In this document: positions 63,138 through 64,000 of the stretch, in pieces
Layout: the number at the start of each line of letters is the position of its first letter
How positions within the stretch are numbered: the stretch's first letter is position 1
NCBI GenBank assembly: GCA_900239685.1
Contig: OENT01000212.1
Coordinates: 96,617 to 160,616 of the forward strand
Length of the DNA stretch: 64,000 nt
Source of the DNA: Rotaria macrura
Lineage: Eukaryota; Rotifera; Eurotatoria; Philodinida; Philodinidae
Direction of reading: 5' to 3'
Position numbers and translations under genes: made by a program
The notes under the pieces: generated by a model
Seen by the model: the letters and a program-made list of their open reading frames with translations, nothing else
Told to the model about the DNA's origin: nothing
Databases searched by the model: none

Positions 63138-63683
63138 TTAAACCATATGAGTACAAGCCATTGATTCTTCAGAGTTGTCATTGTTTAACAGTTCGAGTGA
63201 AGATTCAGTCGTTGTTGATGATCTAAATACAGAAACAGAACGAATCAGTTTAACAATGATAGCATTACGAACTTACGATAGTTTTCCTCGATGCTTCAGT
63301 CCTCGTTTTTGATTACCTCGGATGATTTTACCTTCGTATTGCCAAAAGCCATCAGCTTTGTCTTGATCGTCTTGAAAAAAACACACTTGAACAGCGTCCG
63401 AAATAATTAATCTCATGAAAGCGACAAGAAATGTGGTAGAATTTGCGTACATTTTATTTTTTCCGTTCTTTCATTCGCTTTGTCATGTTCACCTTCCATT
63501 ATTTCTTTTCGTGAAAATAATTCATTTATTAAACGTTTCATAAGAAACGCTGGTGTTGGGCCTATTGGGCCGGATAATAAGTTTCGATGATCGTGTAACT
63601 AAAAATGAGAATTATAAAAGAAAAAGTAAGGTGAAACTTACTATAGGTGGTAGTTCATTTGGAATTGGATTTGGTGTTGGATT
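63138..63683 (-). CDS. 3' exons of an unrecognised gene (partial)
   Basis: Four phase-consistent minus-strand exons: 63683-63642, 63598-63493, 63370-63277, 63222-63138 (stop TAA). The encoded tail reads NPTPNPIPNELPPI, then HDHRNLLSGPIGPTPAFLMK and RLINELFSRKEI, then DKADGFWQYEGKIIRGNQK with a basic GLKHRGK, and ends in a Ser/Thr/acidic tail (TTTESSLELLNNDNSEES). All junctions are GT-AG. The 5' part lies beyond 63684 or outside the window. I do not recognise the family; a cytosolic or nuclear soluble protein seems likely. Confidence 0.6.
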
Positions 63684-64000
63684 CTAGAATAGAATTAAAA
63701 GTTAACGCAAATCATTTTTATCATTTATTCCTGCTTTATTTCACATCTATTAACCTATTGTGACGTTAAAAAAGTCCTTGCCGATATACTTTTCTCGATT
63801 TTAACAAACAATGAATCCATTTGTATTTCTCTATAGAATTCAAAGTTTTCCCTGCAAGTTCAAACTGAAAGTTTTCGGACGAAATTTTGACTGTTTAGTT
63901 CCATTGGAATAGCATTTATTCTAAGACATCAATTATAGTACTACTATATGTTCGATATCGATCTCAAAGATATTTTCGTAAATCCGTTATATCAATGAGC

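Noticed and set aside
1-64000. CRISPR array, bacterial operon or riboswitch
   Set aside because: No regularly spaced direct repeats of CRISPR type; spliced genes and AATAAA signals indicate a eukaryotic nuclear sequence.

Overview
The window looks like nuclear DNA of a small invertebrate, most likely a bdelloid rotifer (Adineta/Rotaria/Philodina type). The DNA is AT-rich and the intact genes are clear metazoan orthologs with many short introns (often about 48-70 nt). There is a divergent rhodopsin-like receptor of the kind expanded in rotifers, an F-box gene relic, a bacterial/fungal/algal-type ice-binding gene, and many decayed mobile elements. The organism call is inference. The protein families and exon structures are read directly.

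Layout. About 2.7-7.0 kb, minus strand: an SFT2-type Golgi/endosome membrane protein (8 exons) lies 194 nt downstream of phenylalanine hydroxylase (10 exons). About 9.2-10.9 kb, minus: ARGLU1, an RS/RE-rich splicing and transcription cofactor (5 exons). About 12.9-17.8 kb: a roughly 5 kb interval bounded by inverted termini, holding a 0.5 kb palindromic foldback element and a small terminal-inverted-repeat element but no recognisable transposase. About 19.5-35.5 kb: two intact, intronless DUF3494 ice-binding protein genes in inverted orientation, each in a 1.6 kb repeat arm with conserved flanks. The left arm is interrupted by a 2.5 kb insertion. Between the arms lie an F-box pseudogene, a tRNA-like sequence, a secreted-protein reading frame broken by one stop codon, and other decayed coding sequence.

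About 39-51 kb is a transposon graveyard. It has a degenerate coding region, two TTAA-flanked (piggyBac-like) non-autonomous elements, a CACTA/EnSpm-like transposase relic with a 133 bp element inserted in it, a field of GACTAGTC palindromes, and a LINE with its 5' part (zinc-knuckle ORF1 and endonuclease) but no reverse transcriptase. About 53-64 kb is gene-bearing again: a divergent GPCR (3 exons), a dienelactone hydrolase (4 exons), a two-pass membrane protein, a 260 bp element, and the 3' end of an unrecognised minus-strand gene running off the window.

The genes do not form a pathway. The most notable features are the inverted ice-binding gene pair, the 5 kb inverted-terminus interval, and a thrice-repeated hairpin motif with compensatory base changes.
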